A DNA stretch of 64,000 nt from Chlorophyllum brunneum (taxonomy: Eukaryota; Basidiomycota; Agaricomycetes; Agaricales; Agaricaceae). The stretch covers positions 3,782,001 through 3,846,000 of the forward strand of contig OY756140.1 in assembly GCA_963576785.1 (NCBI GenBank), written 5' to 3'. The position numbers were made by a program, and so were the translations under genes. Shown here piece by piece: positions 36,800-48,006 of this stretch (position 1 is the stretch's first letter; every line of letters starts with the position of its first letter). Below the pieces are notes generated by a model. The model was not told where the DNA came from. It saw only the letters and a list, made by a program, of their open reading frames with translations, and did no database searches.

Positions 36800-37803
36800 T
36801 GATGCCGGTCCATGGGTTTCATTCCTGAAAAAGAAATAAGGCCAATACGATACCAGGTTTTTGGGCAGGAGCAGGGACCGAGCGTAAATTTTTGCGTTCA
36901 AAAGTGCCACTCATAAAGTCCCTTGGCCCACCGTGAAGCGCGGGACTAGAGGATTCCATGATGCCAAAAAACGAGGCTGAAGAATCTCGACAGAACTCTT
37001 CTGATTTGGCCACATGGAGTGGTTCTCTCCTCTAGTAGGTAACACAGAACCTTTAATGTGGATGACTCTGGAAGTTTTCCAATAGATCCGGTGGCATAGT
37101 TTCCTCCAATTCGTCTGTGAAAGCACAGGACTTCACTATCCAGTGATGCCAAGGGCACTGATAAGTCCTGGATTGAGGTGTAGAGTTAACATAGATACCA
37201 CAGCAACGAGCTAAGGCCAAGGCGCATGTGGAATGGGCATCATGGCTGGAGGAAGAGGAGGAAGACGGCAAGAAGACGTCGGGAAGTTTACCAGGCCAAA
37301 TATGTAAAATGTCACGGCGCTTACGTAGCTATTATAATCAATCTCAACGTGCACACACACGAGTCCTCTTGAATGCGCATAACTCTATTCTGGCCTCGAG
37401 ATAGCCTGCCAGCAGGCGGATTGGGCTCCAAGGGCTAATAGTCCACTGGGGTTAGGGGATATCAAAAATAAGCATACCACTAATATCAGGGCGGTAGGGT
37501 CGGGCGATTCTCACACAAGTAAACACTGAATTCAAGCGCAAAACCTCGCTTATGTCACGCGAGATTCATAGTGAAGAGGCAGACGGATCGTTAGACGGAG
37601 TTCCACCAGAATTCTCAGGTCTTCCTTTTTCGTAAAAGTCTGGGACATCCATGAGCGCTTGAGCGTGAGCCAGGGAGGTCCTTGCGGAGGAGACATTTAA
37701 TCTCAGATGTACACCTGAATGTGACCCTGCTTTAGGAACCTACTTCAAACGCACAACCATGATGTAACTCTTCAAAAAAAAAACCGATATCCCAAGCCCA
37801 AGT
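36800..37803. other. Region upstream of the vWA gene and downstream of TRM2
   Basis: May include the missing 5' exon or exons of the vWA gene: several open minus-strand pieces occur between 36819 and 37271, but no combination gives a convincing signal peptide and frame. The right part holds the 3' region of the TRM2-type gene. Nothing else recognised. Confidence 0.4.
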
Positions 37804-39943
37804 TCAATTCAACCTCAAAACCGCAACACTCTCCACATGTGCAGTTTGCGGAAACAAATCAAACCCTCTTAAACTCTCCAACACATACTGTCCTTTACCC
37901 TTCCCTCCCTTTCCTATATCCTCCTTCTCAGCTTCATCAATCATCCCCAACAACATCCCAACATCTCTAGCTTGTGTATGTACATTACAACTCACATACA
38001 CCAGTACCGCGGGTCTAAATTGTACTACCTGTCGAATAAATTCTTCGTCACATCCTTTTCTTGGTGGATCTATAACGATGACGGTTTGATGTCTCGGGAA
38101 AGAAGAAACGGATGAGAATATGTCGGAGGCGGTACCGGAACGGAAATATATGTTCGGTTGTTGGATTTGTGGTATAGTTGAAGAGGACGAGGGAGAAATG
38201 AGAGAGTTGAATGAGGGTATAGCGCGCAAGGAATTATTCAGCGATACATTACGTTGAGCTGAACGAATACTTTCAGTTGATAACTCAATACCCGAGATCG
38301 TCTCAAAGTAGGGCGAAAGGGTGATAGCGAATAAGCCAGAGCCACAGTAGGTGTCCACAAGATGTGTAAGTCGAAGCTTTTCTGAACCCGGAGGGAAGAT
38401 TGCTTCCTTCACGTAATTCGTCAAGGGGACAAGGACAGAGTTATTGTTCTGGAAAAATGACGATGCAGGATACTCGAACATGAATTCACCGACTTTTTCG
38501 CGTATAGGTGCGGTGTGAGAGGTGACACAGACGTGTTTGGTAAGCGCTTGTGAGAGGTACTTGTCGACATCTATTTCGTTCGAGTCGATGTTTTCGGGAG
38601 GAAGTGGAATGGTGGCGTCAAGGGAATCCCGTAAAATGAGTGATACGCCACGTTTGTAGGCATAAGCCCTCCTAAGAACACAAAAAATGAGGTTTAGGGA
38701 TAGGGGGTTGGTAAAGAAAACGTACTTGATCACTCTTGCTCGTTCAGTCGTAAGTCCTTCGTTAATTACTGTTGTCGCAATGGGACACTCCTCGATATCC
38801 ATCACTTTTCGTGTGCCAACCACATTGAAACCGATTTTCAACCAATCCGGCTGCGTCATGACATCATCTTTGTCTGTCTTGTTTTGTTGTTTCTTCTTGA
38901 GTAATGATTTAGGCGCAGCATCAAAATGGGGCGTGATTTTGGTACGGTAACCATATTGAAGTGGTGAGCCAATTGTCGGTAGAATAGCTGGTACCGAGGT
39001 TTCGGGGAGACCTAGAAAACGACATTATGAAAAGGATGTGTACAGGGAGAGGAGAAGGTACCGGAGAAATTTTTGTATGCTTTGGTGATGACGTCGCGTT
39101 TGAACGACAGTTGAGAATCGTACGATAGCATCTGCAACTTTTGAGCACGGGCTGTCGAGATTTTCAAACAACCCCACCTGATATTGACATCCTCCACATT
39201 TGCCGAAATATCGACACCGCGCTCTCGAGTCATCCCGTAGGTCCTCGTTTGGTGTGACAACCTCCACAAGATCTGCGACAGAATGCATTCGTGCGTGCCG
39301 GTACACCTTGGCACGAACGACTTCGCCAGGGAGAGAGAACGGAACCACGATAGCCCATGGTGTCTCGCGGAGTTCTTCGTTGGTCGGAATTGCCACTGCA
39401 TCACCTAGAGTCACAAGACTTGCACGTCAAGATTATTCATGGCTGCCACTGAGGGCAACGGAACTTACCACCTGGACTCAGACTCTTCACAAGCACTTCT
39501 ACCTCCTGGTAGCACACGAACGGAGAATTGTACTCGACTCCATCTTCAATGGCTTTGTCCACCACGTCCGCGCCTAAAACGGACTCGATTTCGTGCCAGA
39601 GCACGTCCTCCGGAGAGCATGGATCCGGTGGGTCAGGTTTTTTGTTTTTGGATTTGCGTTTGGGTTTCTGGGATTCCGGCTTGAATCTTGTTGGTGGTTG
39701 TGAAGCCTTATTGTTTTGGCCTAGCACATCTTCAGAGGCCATGACAATATCCTCCTGGATGGCAAAACGCGCCTTCTTGCCTTTCGGGATTTCAACCTCA
39801 GAGTCAGGTACAGCCCTCACATCACCTGCTTGAGCCTGTCCTGACATCCTGGACAGTTGTACAGCAAAGCTCCGTGTAGCTGCTGGATGTAGTCTTGGAA
39901 TATGATGATGGCGAGAAGCCAGGAGACGACGAACAACGAGCAT
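37804..39943 (-). CDS. TRM2: TRM2-type tRNA (uracil-5-)-methyltransferase
   Basis: Forms 5-methyluridine (position 54 of tRNA) from S-adenosylmethionine. Five exons, 39469-39943, 39178-39404, 39062-39131, 38726-39011 and 37804-38671, sum to exactly 642 codons. The N-terminus is rich in Arg, His and Ser (MLVVRRLLASRHHH...RSFAVQLSRM), like a mitochondrial targeting signal. A lysine-rich linker (KPKRKSKNKKPDPPD) follows, then a TRAM-like region (PFSLPGEVVRAKVYRHAR) and the cysteine cluster CRYFGKCGGCQYQ. The methyltransferase core has LVDTYCGSGLFAITLS (SAM motif I), ISGIELSTESI, VIVIDPPRKGCDE and the catalytic cysteine in LVYVSCNVHTQARD, ending with QTAHVESVAVLRLN. All features of the bacterial RumA/TrmA and fungal Trm2 family are present and no damage is seen. 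Possible dual nuclear and mitochondrial use is inferred from the leader. Confidence 0.95.
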
Positions 39944-40421
39944 CAGTTCAGAATTACCGAAAACAAAAATGTGATTTGATGTGAATTATATCCCAAAACG
40001 GAAACCAGGGTCACCTCTGATCCAAGCCATTTAGCTTGGATCCCTCAAACAAATACCGACCTGGTCATTGATACCCCCGAACCCCGCCCGCAACAAGTGC
40101 GGAGCGCTGGTCACTTCCAACTCATTTGCTGTTAGATTCCAAGCGTCGCGGTGGGTGATCCTGCTACATGGGCCTGTCAAGCTCGGAACTTGGCGAAATC
40201 CAAAAGATGCCTTCGAACAAGCTGTGTTATATCTTGCAATTTCCCACCACCTCCTCATGAATCTACTCTCCAACCGTAGTCCCAAAGTATAACACCGAGT
40301 AATTTATTATCTTCACTTCCCGCTAATTTCTCTTCGACAGGAGGCATCGGAGTCGGGATTCAGAGCAAGGGCACGAGGATTCTTTACGCGAGCCAAGCTG
40401 TTTTTCATCTACAAGCCCACC
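39944..40421. other. Spacer left of the inverted repeat
   Basis: Contains the TRM2 upstream region and, from about 40265, sequence that weakly matches the region ahead of NACHT copy 2 (shared cgtagtcccaaagta, then GCATCGGAGTCGGG-type sequence). The plus-strand frame at 40068-40292 could be a remnant of an N-terminal exon of the NACHT gene; not supported further. Confidence 0.4.
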
Positions 40422-42636
40422 ATGGTGGATGTAACAAATCAAACTCCGGACGATAGTAATTGTACGGCTTCCCGTGCCTGATCTTCATCTCTACGGCTGA
40501 CCGACACCTGATTTAGTCATGGAAGGTTTCATTCAGCACGCAATGCCCGCAGCAGCGTACGACTCCTCTGCCCGTGATCCTCCACCTCGATGTCATCCAG
40601 GAACCCGACTTTCAACAGTCAAACGAGCACGGGATTCTGCCAACCGTACCAAACGCAAGGAGCGACTTCTCTGGTTCGTCGGTCCTGCGGGAGTAGGCAA
40701 GTCTGCCGTCATGCAAACTGTCGCCGAAACGATACCAAACTTGGGCGCATCCATCTTTTTTTCCGTTAACGGCAAGGATGAAGATCGCCGTGATGATCCA
40801 TCCAAGGTCTTCACCACCCTCGCTTTCGAAATCGCTGTCCGCTATCCGTCCTACTGCAGCCACATCCGTGAGAAGGTGGCGAAAAACCCGGCTCTACCAA
40901 AGACATCCATGTCGACGCAGTTCGAGGAGTTCATCATCAAGGCATTCGTTGACTATGGGGTATATCGGGGATCAAAGCCTATATTAATTATCCTCGATGG
41001 TCTAGACGAGTGTCGCGGCGTTGATGCACAATGCGAGATACTCGAGCACATCGCTCGTTTTAATCGAACACATCCATCTACCCCCTCCTCTGGGCCATCG
41101 CTAGCCGCCCCGAGCCCCATATCACCTCCTTCTTTTCTCGTCCAGACGTCGTTGGGACCTACATAAAGGAAGAAATTGCTGTTGATTCGAACGAAAGCCG
41201 GGAGGATGTTGAGCGGTTCCTTCGCATAGAGCTGGACAAGATTCACAAAATATTTGTCGCCCTCTCTGATCTACCCCGATGGCCACAGGAACACGAGTTC
41301 CTCAAGCTCGCCGCTGCTGCCACTGGCCTATTCGCTTATGCCTCCACCATTATTAAATTCATCGGAGATTCCGAATATCATGATCCCGGTGGTCAGCTCC
41401 AACTCGTACTAGAGCTCATCGATGAAATCCAATTCGATCGCGTGAATGACGACATCGATCCGATGGCTCAACTCGATGCGCTATATGAGCGTATACTATC
41501 GCGCATTCCCAAACGCTCACTTCCCAATACTCGAAAGCTGTTACTAGCATCCGGAATCATTCCCAACGGCTCTGAAGATCGACCAACACTCTGTCTCGCA
41601 TGTAACTGGCTCGGCATGACTCGCGACACTGCATACGCCGTGCTAGGCCATCTCCATTCAGTCCTCAATATCCCCACACCTGCTCAGGCTGCGTCAAAAC
41701 CTATTCAAGTCCATCACAAGTCGTTCCAGGACTACTTATTGAAGAGATTTCCTGACATTCGGAAAGGGGCCAAGGACCTGGATCTTGAGTGTGCCCTTCG
41801 CGTCTTGAAAGATATTCCGAGAAGAAGTCTGTGATCTTATTTTTATCCTCAAGCTGATATCTTGTTAAATAAATGTGTAGCACGTGGGTACCCTATGCCC
41901 TTGGATTACATTGTACAGTCATGGGTCCACGAAGACCAAGATTTTCGTAGCACTCTTCACTCCAAGGCCAGTGTCATGATCATGGATCGTGGTATTGCAT
42001 CATCTCAACTTCGGGCGGGCGATTCCAAATTTATCCACGCTCTGGTAGTCATGAATGTCACAGCAGCCTGGGAGCGAGGAGCTCCTCAGGTCCTTGTACG
42101 TCCTTTCGGTTGATCATGTGTATCTGACTCATTTGGATTTATTGCTTAGAATGATCACTCTCTATACCCAGTTCTCAAACAACATGGAATCCTCTACGAG
42201 CATAAAATTCAAAATTTTGTTTTTGATCCTGAATTGCACCCCAGTGACTGTGACTGGTTCATTTGCTGTACCACTGACCTTCACAAGTCCCTAAATCCAG
42301 GAAGTTTCTGTGCTCGGGTATGTATTGTATAATTGGTTCAAGCTCCCACTAATCAGTGTGCTTTAGCATTTTTTTACCGGCCCCGTCGAGAAGGGTAGGC
42401 GGTGGGAGTGGGTAATGAAAGGTCAACTTGGTTCTTGCACATGTGGCAAGTATGTTCACGATGTTTGTTTATATACACAAAATCGTGTACCAAGAACAAC
42501 AGTCAAGATCTACATTGGAGCTGATCCTATAGGGTGGGTGGTTTGTAATCTGGTGGACCCAAAAAATAAGAAAACTAGATGGGAAATCTGGCTACCATAC
42601 AATGCTTCTTACTTATTTAGCTTAGGGGTTTGCTAG
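40316..42636 (+). repeat. Left arm of 2.2-2.3 kb imperfect inverted repeat
   Basis: This segment and the reverse complement of 45291-47600 are homologous along their length. Similarity is uneven: roughly 88 percent by protein in the ATPase part, practically identical from about 41450 to 41940 (including the noncoding stretch with ctgatatcttgttaaataaa), and much lower in the tail exons. The arms face each other around a spacer of about 2.65 kb. Confidence 0.9.
40422..42636 (+). pseudogene. NACHT-domain STAND ATPase, copy 1 (frameshifted; left arm of inverted repeat)
   Basis: NLR-like fungal NTPase. Start MVDVTNQTPDDSN, a 1-intron junction to FMEGFIQHAMP, then PGTRLSTVKRARDSANRTKRKERLLWFVGPAGVGKSA (Walker A) and LIILDGLDECRG (Walker B). 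At 41081-41086 a C-run is one base shorter than in copy 2, so the frame is lost after HPSTPS; the normal continuation (AIASRPEPHITSFFSRPDVVGTYIKEE) is open in the next frame through YERILSRIPKRSLPNTRKLLLASG and VHHKSFQDYLLKRFPD. Later exons encode the tail GYPMPLDYIVQSWVHEDQD, DWFICCTTDLHKSL and KIYIGADPIGWVVCNLVDP, ending at 42634-42636. Apart from the single indel it is well preserved, so it is a very young pseudogene or a sequencing error. Copy 2 lies inverted 2.65 kb away. Confidence 0.85.
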
Positions 42637-43143
42637 TCACTTTTGTCACAGAACATTACCGATCCCAAGTTGAATATTCCAGTATAATACTGTGCTGGAA
42701 GATTTTGTGCAACCTAGCAAAAAAAACCAGATGTTTGCAGTCATCTGGAGAGAAAAAGATTCTCAGCCTGCATCTGCCAGAAAGTAGTGCTTGCTCTATT
42801 TGAGTCATGTGGAAAATGGTCATCAACATGATTATAAAACCTGTTTTTGGAACATTCAAATTGCACTATGTTTTCCACCCTCTACTCCTCAAATTCATAT
42901 GTTGTGCATGTTATACAATGAATCCAGACTTGAACTTCCCTAAATACAAGGGTCGACTGTTTCACGCACCTTTGAATGGGTCCATTGCCAAACTAGTCTC
43001 TGGCTATTACAACAACGATGTTTACCACTTGTTGGCTAGCTACCAGCTTACACCAAAACTCTGTGCCCATTTTTCCTGCCTTTTCTCATTGAACGGACCC
43101 ATGACAGAAAAGTGATACTAGAACAACGTACACAACATACGAC
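42637..43143. other. Spacer next to left arm, no supported gene
   Basis: Contains an open plus-strand frame of 102 codons (42807-43115) with no motif and the 3' region of NACHT copy 1. Nothing else recognised. Confidence 0.4.
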
Positions 43144-43640
43144 ATGGATTCGACAGAGTAATTACAGCAGTTGGAGATTGCTACTCTCAAGTCAATATAT
43201 GCTGAGGGTTTTATCGAGTGTCCACCGCCAAATGTGTGGAAGGTGTATTTGTGTTCCTTGGAGACGGAAACTGGGCCACCAGTGATAGGCTGTACGGGGG
43301 GCAGCGGATACAGCTATCGTCCTTCGACTTACTGAAGCTAACACGAGTGTAGATTATCCAATGCTTGCATGTTCAACATTTACGATACAGAAGCCCATCA
43401 AAGACATCGCAAACGACTAAATGATGAGGTTATCAAATGAGATTGTGAGGCTCAAAAGTTTCGTGGCTCAGAGATGGTGTTTCAGGTCCGCAATTTCGTC
43501 TTGAGGCCAATACCAATTGTATTGATAGCTCTGGTGTAGGGTGTGACTTTTGCGCAAGAGTGGATTGCCAGCCATGCTACGCTACCACTTGAGGTTATGT
43601 GCTCATTCAATGTATCTCACACCCGATACGCATCGGAAGA
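43144..43640 (+). pseudogene. RWD-domain fragment (GCN2-like N-terminus), decayed
   Basis: Broken pieces in order resemble the RWD domain of GCN2-type kinases: MDSTE, then LEIATLKSIYAEGFIECPPP followed by NVWK (the RWD pattern LE.L.SIY.e.f...pP..WK), then DYPMLACSTFTIQKPIKD (the YP...P loop), LNDEV, and FRGSEMVFQ, matching the GSEM(I/V)F end of the Gcn2 RWD domain. Stop codons and frame changes separate the pieces (a tag after the third piece, a tga after LNDEVIK). No kinase domain follows. It looks like a truncated gene fragment caught in the spacer of the inverted repeat. Assignment to GCN2 rather than another RWD protein is tentative. Confidence 0.5.
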
Positions 43641-43771
43641 CGTGGAAGGAATAGTTTCCTACATTTGTTTAGCACACTTGTGATTCCAAGTCTCGCGTCT
43701 ACTTTGTGTGATCATCCCTATATGTAGATGGAATGACCAGCCTTTTCCCACTGGGACTGGGTAAAGTCTTG

Positions 43772-45040
43772 TTAAACTAAGCTATGGATTGGGGTGTCGT
43801 GCTCCGGTTTGTCTCCTTCCAACGAAGCCTTTGAATCTAGTTCCTTTACCCTTTCCTGTAGAAAACGTCATCCAGTGTTGGGAACAACGATAAGCCGGGG
43901 ACTCACTTCTAGAGCAAACAAATGTGAATCATAAGAATCAGGCGAAAGTTCGCGAACGGAGTTTGCAAGTTTGAAGAGATATTCCTAGGTATTGTTAGAG
44001 GAATATAACCATCCAAGGAGATGATAAATCATACCTTATTTGGGCCCGATGGTCCGACAGAACGCCATATCCTGTGTGCTAGGGTATCAAGAGGCTCGGA
44101 GCCGACTTACTCGGACCGTAAGGATAGGGTGAGGCGGGCAAATAATTATAACGCACTGAATGATGGATTGTCGTTTCTTCCGACGTAGCACTACCCCAAG
44201 ACTCAGAGAAGTCCGTGACGAAGGAATAGGAACCTACATGTGCCTATGAGGTCATGAGTAAAGATGAACGAGACTTAAGAAGGGGCGTACGTTGTGTATT
44301 ATTACTTGCTTTTTTCCGTCTACGATTCCATAAACATCTAAAGTTTCCATGGTATAACCGTCCTGTGGATTGTATGAGCACAAGATAATTCGCACATGAT
44401 TAGCCTGACCTTCTCGCGATAGTCTGTTTTGAGTGGGATGTTCAGAACGGTCCGTGGGTATACGACGGGTAGAAAACATCACCTAACCTAGATAATCCCT
44501 CACTTCCGCCTCATATGTAGGATCGATGGTATATGCGATTCCTGCACGAGCGGTGTATAACTAGATGCGGATCGTGAATCAGATGACTTACCCCATACAA
44601 CGTCTTCAAGAGGAAAAGCATCCTTGGGATGTACGTCAATGCGTCAGTCTGGTAAGTGGAGATAGTACACACTGCTGCAGAGAACCTGTCCCAATCTTCC
44701 TTGTGCACGAGCGTCACTACCCGCCCTGGGTTCTGCAATTTACGATATTAGCTCCTGTACACATCTAGTTCCGGAACGCGAGTACGTCTGGAGTTCCTCT
44801 ATGGTCATGAGATGATTGTGCGAATCTGCGCACATAGCCTTTCAAGAATCCAGGGACTAGCGATACGGTCAAATCGACGTCAAGAGTACACTAAATTTTT
44901 CATACCTTGTGCGATTGCGTGTGGGGGAGGCTACCTCATACAGTCAATCCCGGTCTAGATAAGCACTCATTCCAACGTACTTTGAATATCAGAGATCCGT
45001 AGCCAAAGACGGTGAATAATGGAGAGGGACCAGAGACCAT
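43772..45040 (-). CDS. ChaC-type glutathione-specific gamma-glutamylcyclotransferase
   Basis: Cytosolic enzyme that cleaves glutathione to 5-oxoproline and Cys-Gly. Start MVSGPSPLFTVFGYGSLIFK in exon 44981-45040, with the family substrate-loop motif YGSLI; then a small exon PPPHAIAQ, GFLKGYVRRFAQSSHDHRGTPD, NPGRVVTLVHKEDWDRF, DAFPLEDVVWGIAYTIDPTYEAEVRDYL, and a 14-base microexon (44410-44423) that completes YLDYREK, whose glutamate is the catalytic acid of the family. DGYTMETLDVYGIVDGKKQV follows, then TSEETTIHHSVRYNYLPAS, EPLDTLAHRIWRSVGPSGPNKEYLFKLANSVRELSPDSYDSHLFALE and a tail ending ...IHSLV at 43772-43774. About ten exons for roughly 240 residues. One junction near 44095 is not settled. 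All key residues are present, so it is probably functional. It is the only intact gene inside the palindrome spacer. Confidence 0.88.
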
Positions 45041-45290
45041 GAGTGCAGAAGAGAGAAGTGATTGGCCTGATATCCGTTTTGGGACAGAAGTCAGATCAAT
45101 TAGGCGTCATCACAGATTCTATCATTGGACAAATTCCTGTGATCATTTTGCCCTGCAAACTAGCTAGTCGGTTGCTTTCACGATGGTTTTGAGTCAATAG
45201 TGGATGTCTCTATCCTCCCCATCTACAGCTCTTATGCAGACAAGTCATTGATAAATATGGGAATTACATATAATTCATTAAAAGTAACTA

Positions 45291-47515
45291 TTAGACCCCT
45301 AATTCGATTAAATACGAAGCATAGTATGGTAAGCAGATTTCCCATGTAATTCTCTTATCTATTGGGTCTGCCAGATTACAGATCACCCATCCTATAGGGT
45401 CAGCTCCAATGTAGATCTTGACTGGTGTTCTTGGTGCATGTTTTCGTGTAAATAGGTAAATACCATGAACATACTCACGACACCCGCAAGCACCAAATTG
45501 ACCTTTTGTCATCCAACTCCACTGTCTATCTCTCTCAAAGGGACCAACAAAATAATGCTAAAAGAATAACACACTGGTGAGTAAAAGCTTGAACCATTTA
45601 TGTAGTGCATACCTTAGAGCATAAATACCCTGTTGAATCTAGAGATTGATGACATTCAGAGGTATAGGAAATGTACCAGTCACAGCTGTTGGGGTGGAAT
45701 GTGGGAGCAAACTCCAGAGTTTGAATTTCATACTCGCGAAGAATCCCATGTTGTTCAAGAACTGGATATAGAGTTTGATTATTCTAAGTAATATATAATT
45801 CTCAATGAGTCAGATCCGCAAGATCAAGCAAAAGGACGTACAAAGACTTGAGAAGCGCCTCGCTCCCAGGCTGCTGGGATATTCATGACTGCCAGAGCAT
45901 GGATAAAGTTTGAATCGCCCGCCCGAAGTTGAGATAATTCGAGACGACGATCCGTGATCATGACGCTGGCCTTGGAGTGAAGAAGGCTACCAAAATCTTG
46001 GTCTTCGTGGACCCATGACTGTACAATGTAATCCAAGGGCATAGGGTACCCACGTGCTACACATTTATTTAACAAGATATCAGCTTGAGGATAAAAATAA
46101 GATCACAGACTTCTTCTCGGAATATCTTTCAAGACGCGAAGGGCACACTCAAGATCCAGGTCCTTGGCCCCTTTCCGAATGTCAGGAAATCTCTTCAATA
46201 AGTAGTCCTGGAACGACTTGTGATGGACTTGAATAGGTTTTGATGCAGCCTGAGCAGGTGTGGGGATATTGAGGACTGAATGGAGATGGCCTAGCACGGC
46301 GTATGCAGTGTCGCGAGTCATACCGAGCCAGTTACATGCGAGACAGAGTGTTGGTCGATCTTCAGAGCCGTTGGGAATGATTCCGGATGCTAGTAACAGC
46401 TTTCGAGTATTAGGAAGGGAGCGTTTTGGAATGCGCGATAGTATACGCTCATATAGCGCATCGAGTTGAGCCATCGGATCGATGTCGTCGCTCGCCGTAT
46501 TGAATTGGATTTCATCGATGAACTCGAGCACGAGCTGGAGCTGACCACCAGGATCATGGCATTCGGGGTCTCCGATGAATTTGATGATGGTGGAGGCGTA
46601 AGCGAATAGGCCAGTGGCAGCAGCGGCGAGTTTGAGGAACTTGCGTTCCTGTGGCCATTGGGGTAGATCAGAGAGGGCAATGTAACTCTTGTGCATCTTG
46701 TCCAACTCCATGCGCAGGAACCGCTCAACATCCTCCCGACCTTCGTTCGAATCAACAACAATTTCTTCCTTTATGTAGGTCCCAACGACGTCTGGAAGAG
46801 AAAAGAAGGAGGTGATATGGGGCTCGGGGCGGCTAGCGATGGCCCAGAGAAGGGGGGTAGATGGATATGTTCGAGTAAAACGAGCGATGTGCTCGAGTAT
46901 CTCGCATTGTGCATTGACGTCGCGACATTCGTCGAGACCATCGAGGATTATTAACAAAGGCTCCGATCCCTGATATATTCTGTAGTGGACGAACGGCTTG
47001 ATGATGAACTCCTCGAATTGCGTCGACATGGATGTCTTTGGCAGGGCTGGATTCTTTGCTACCTGCTCACGGATGTAAGTGTGATAGGACGGATAGCGGA
47101 CAGCGATTTGGAAAGCGAGGGTGGTGAAAACCTTGGACGGATCGTCACGGCGATCCTCATCTTTTCCATTAACAGAGAAAAAGATGGATGCGCCCAAGTT
47201 TGGTGTTGTTTCGGCGACAGTCTGCATGACGGCGGACTTGCCTACTCCTGCAGGACCGAAGAACCAGAGAAGTCGCTCCTTGCGTTTGGTACGGTTGGCA
47301 AAATCCCGTGCTCGTTTGACTGTTGAAAGTCGGGTTCCTGGATGACATCGAGGTGGAGGATCACGGGCAGAGGAGTCGTACGCTGCTGCGGGCATTGCGT
47401 GCTGAATGAAACCTTCCATGACTAAATCAGGTGTCGGTCAGTTGTTGAGACGAAGATTAGGCAACAGAAGCGTACAGTTACTATCATCCGGAGTTTGATA
47501 TGTTACATCCACCAT
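45291..47515 (-). CDS. NACHT-domain STAND ATPase, copy 2 (open; right arm of inverted repeat)
   Basis: NLR-like NTPase. Exon 1 (47476-47515) starts at an accatgg context with MVDVTYQTPDDSN; the frame is also open further upstream to about 47815, so a longer N-terminus is possible. Exon 2 (about 46103-47421) carries DPPPRCHPGTRLSTVKRARDF, Walker A GPAGVGKSAVMQ, SIFFSVNGKDEDRRDDP, Walker B LLIILDGLDECRD, SRPEPHITSFF, LAAAATGLFAYASTIIKFI and VHHKSFQDYLL. Later exons add GYPMPLDYIVQSWVHEDQDFGSLL, AWERGASQVF, LYPVLEQHGILREYEIQ, CDWYISYTSECHQSLD and HYFVGPFERDRQWSW, ending in KIYIGADPIGWVICNLADP. The junction after exon 2 is uncertain: either protein ends IPRRSL or the tail is joined. Such NTPases act in programmed cell death and non-self recognition in fungi; here that is inference. 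Confidence 0.85.
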
Positions 47516-47600
47516 GGTGGGCTTGTAAATGAAAAACAGCTTGGCTCGCTCAAAGAATCCGCGAGCCCTTGCTCTTAAACCCGACTCCGATATTTGGGGG
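45291..47600 (-). repeat. Right arm of the imperfect inverted repeat
   Basis: Reverse-complement partner of 40316-42636. See the left arm for how identity varies. Confidence 0.9.
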
Positions 47601-48006
47601 TATTTCTTTTCCTGTTGGAGAAGGTTTAGCCGGAACTGAGCTCGATAAACCCACGAAAGTCGTACTTTGGGACTACGCTTCAACAACGGGCTCATGGCGA
47701 CGTTCTGGGCAGTTGCAAGCGACGAAACAGACCATCTACTCATAAGCCACAGGTCCGAAGCATTCCGCGAAGCCTGGCTTGATGTGATCCGGTAACAGAC
47801 CGAACAGCCATACAAAATGACGTCTAAACCCCACCCTAATAAGTAATTTCCCGGACATTGTAGACTAAATCACACGGATGCCCACTTAGAGCCTACACCA
47901 TGACCTCCGACTTCTTTGATGGAGACGAGCTATGAAAATATTTGCGTGGAGAACGGAACTCCCGGCTCAATCCCTCGTTTTTTTTTCCTTATTAGTGAGC
48001 CTTTCG
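47516..48006. other. Spacer between NACHT copy 2 and DUF6535 relic F
   Basis: Left part is the upstream region (or further 5' coding sequence) of NACHT copy 2; right part (47898-47960) carries the conserved DUF6535 upstream block with acttctttgatggagac and agctatgaaaa. No other gene. Confidence 0.5.

Noticed and set aside
43144..43640. Functional GCN2 kinase gene
   Set aside because: Only broken pieces of the RWD domain are present, with stops between them, and no kinase motifs follow.
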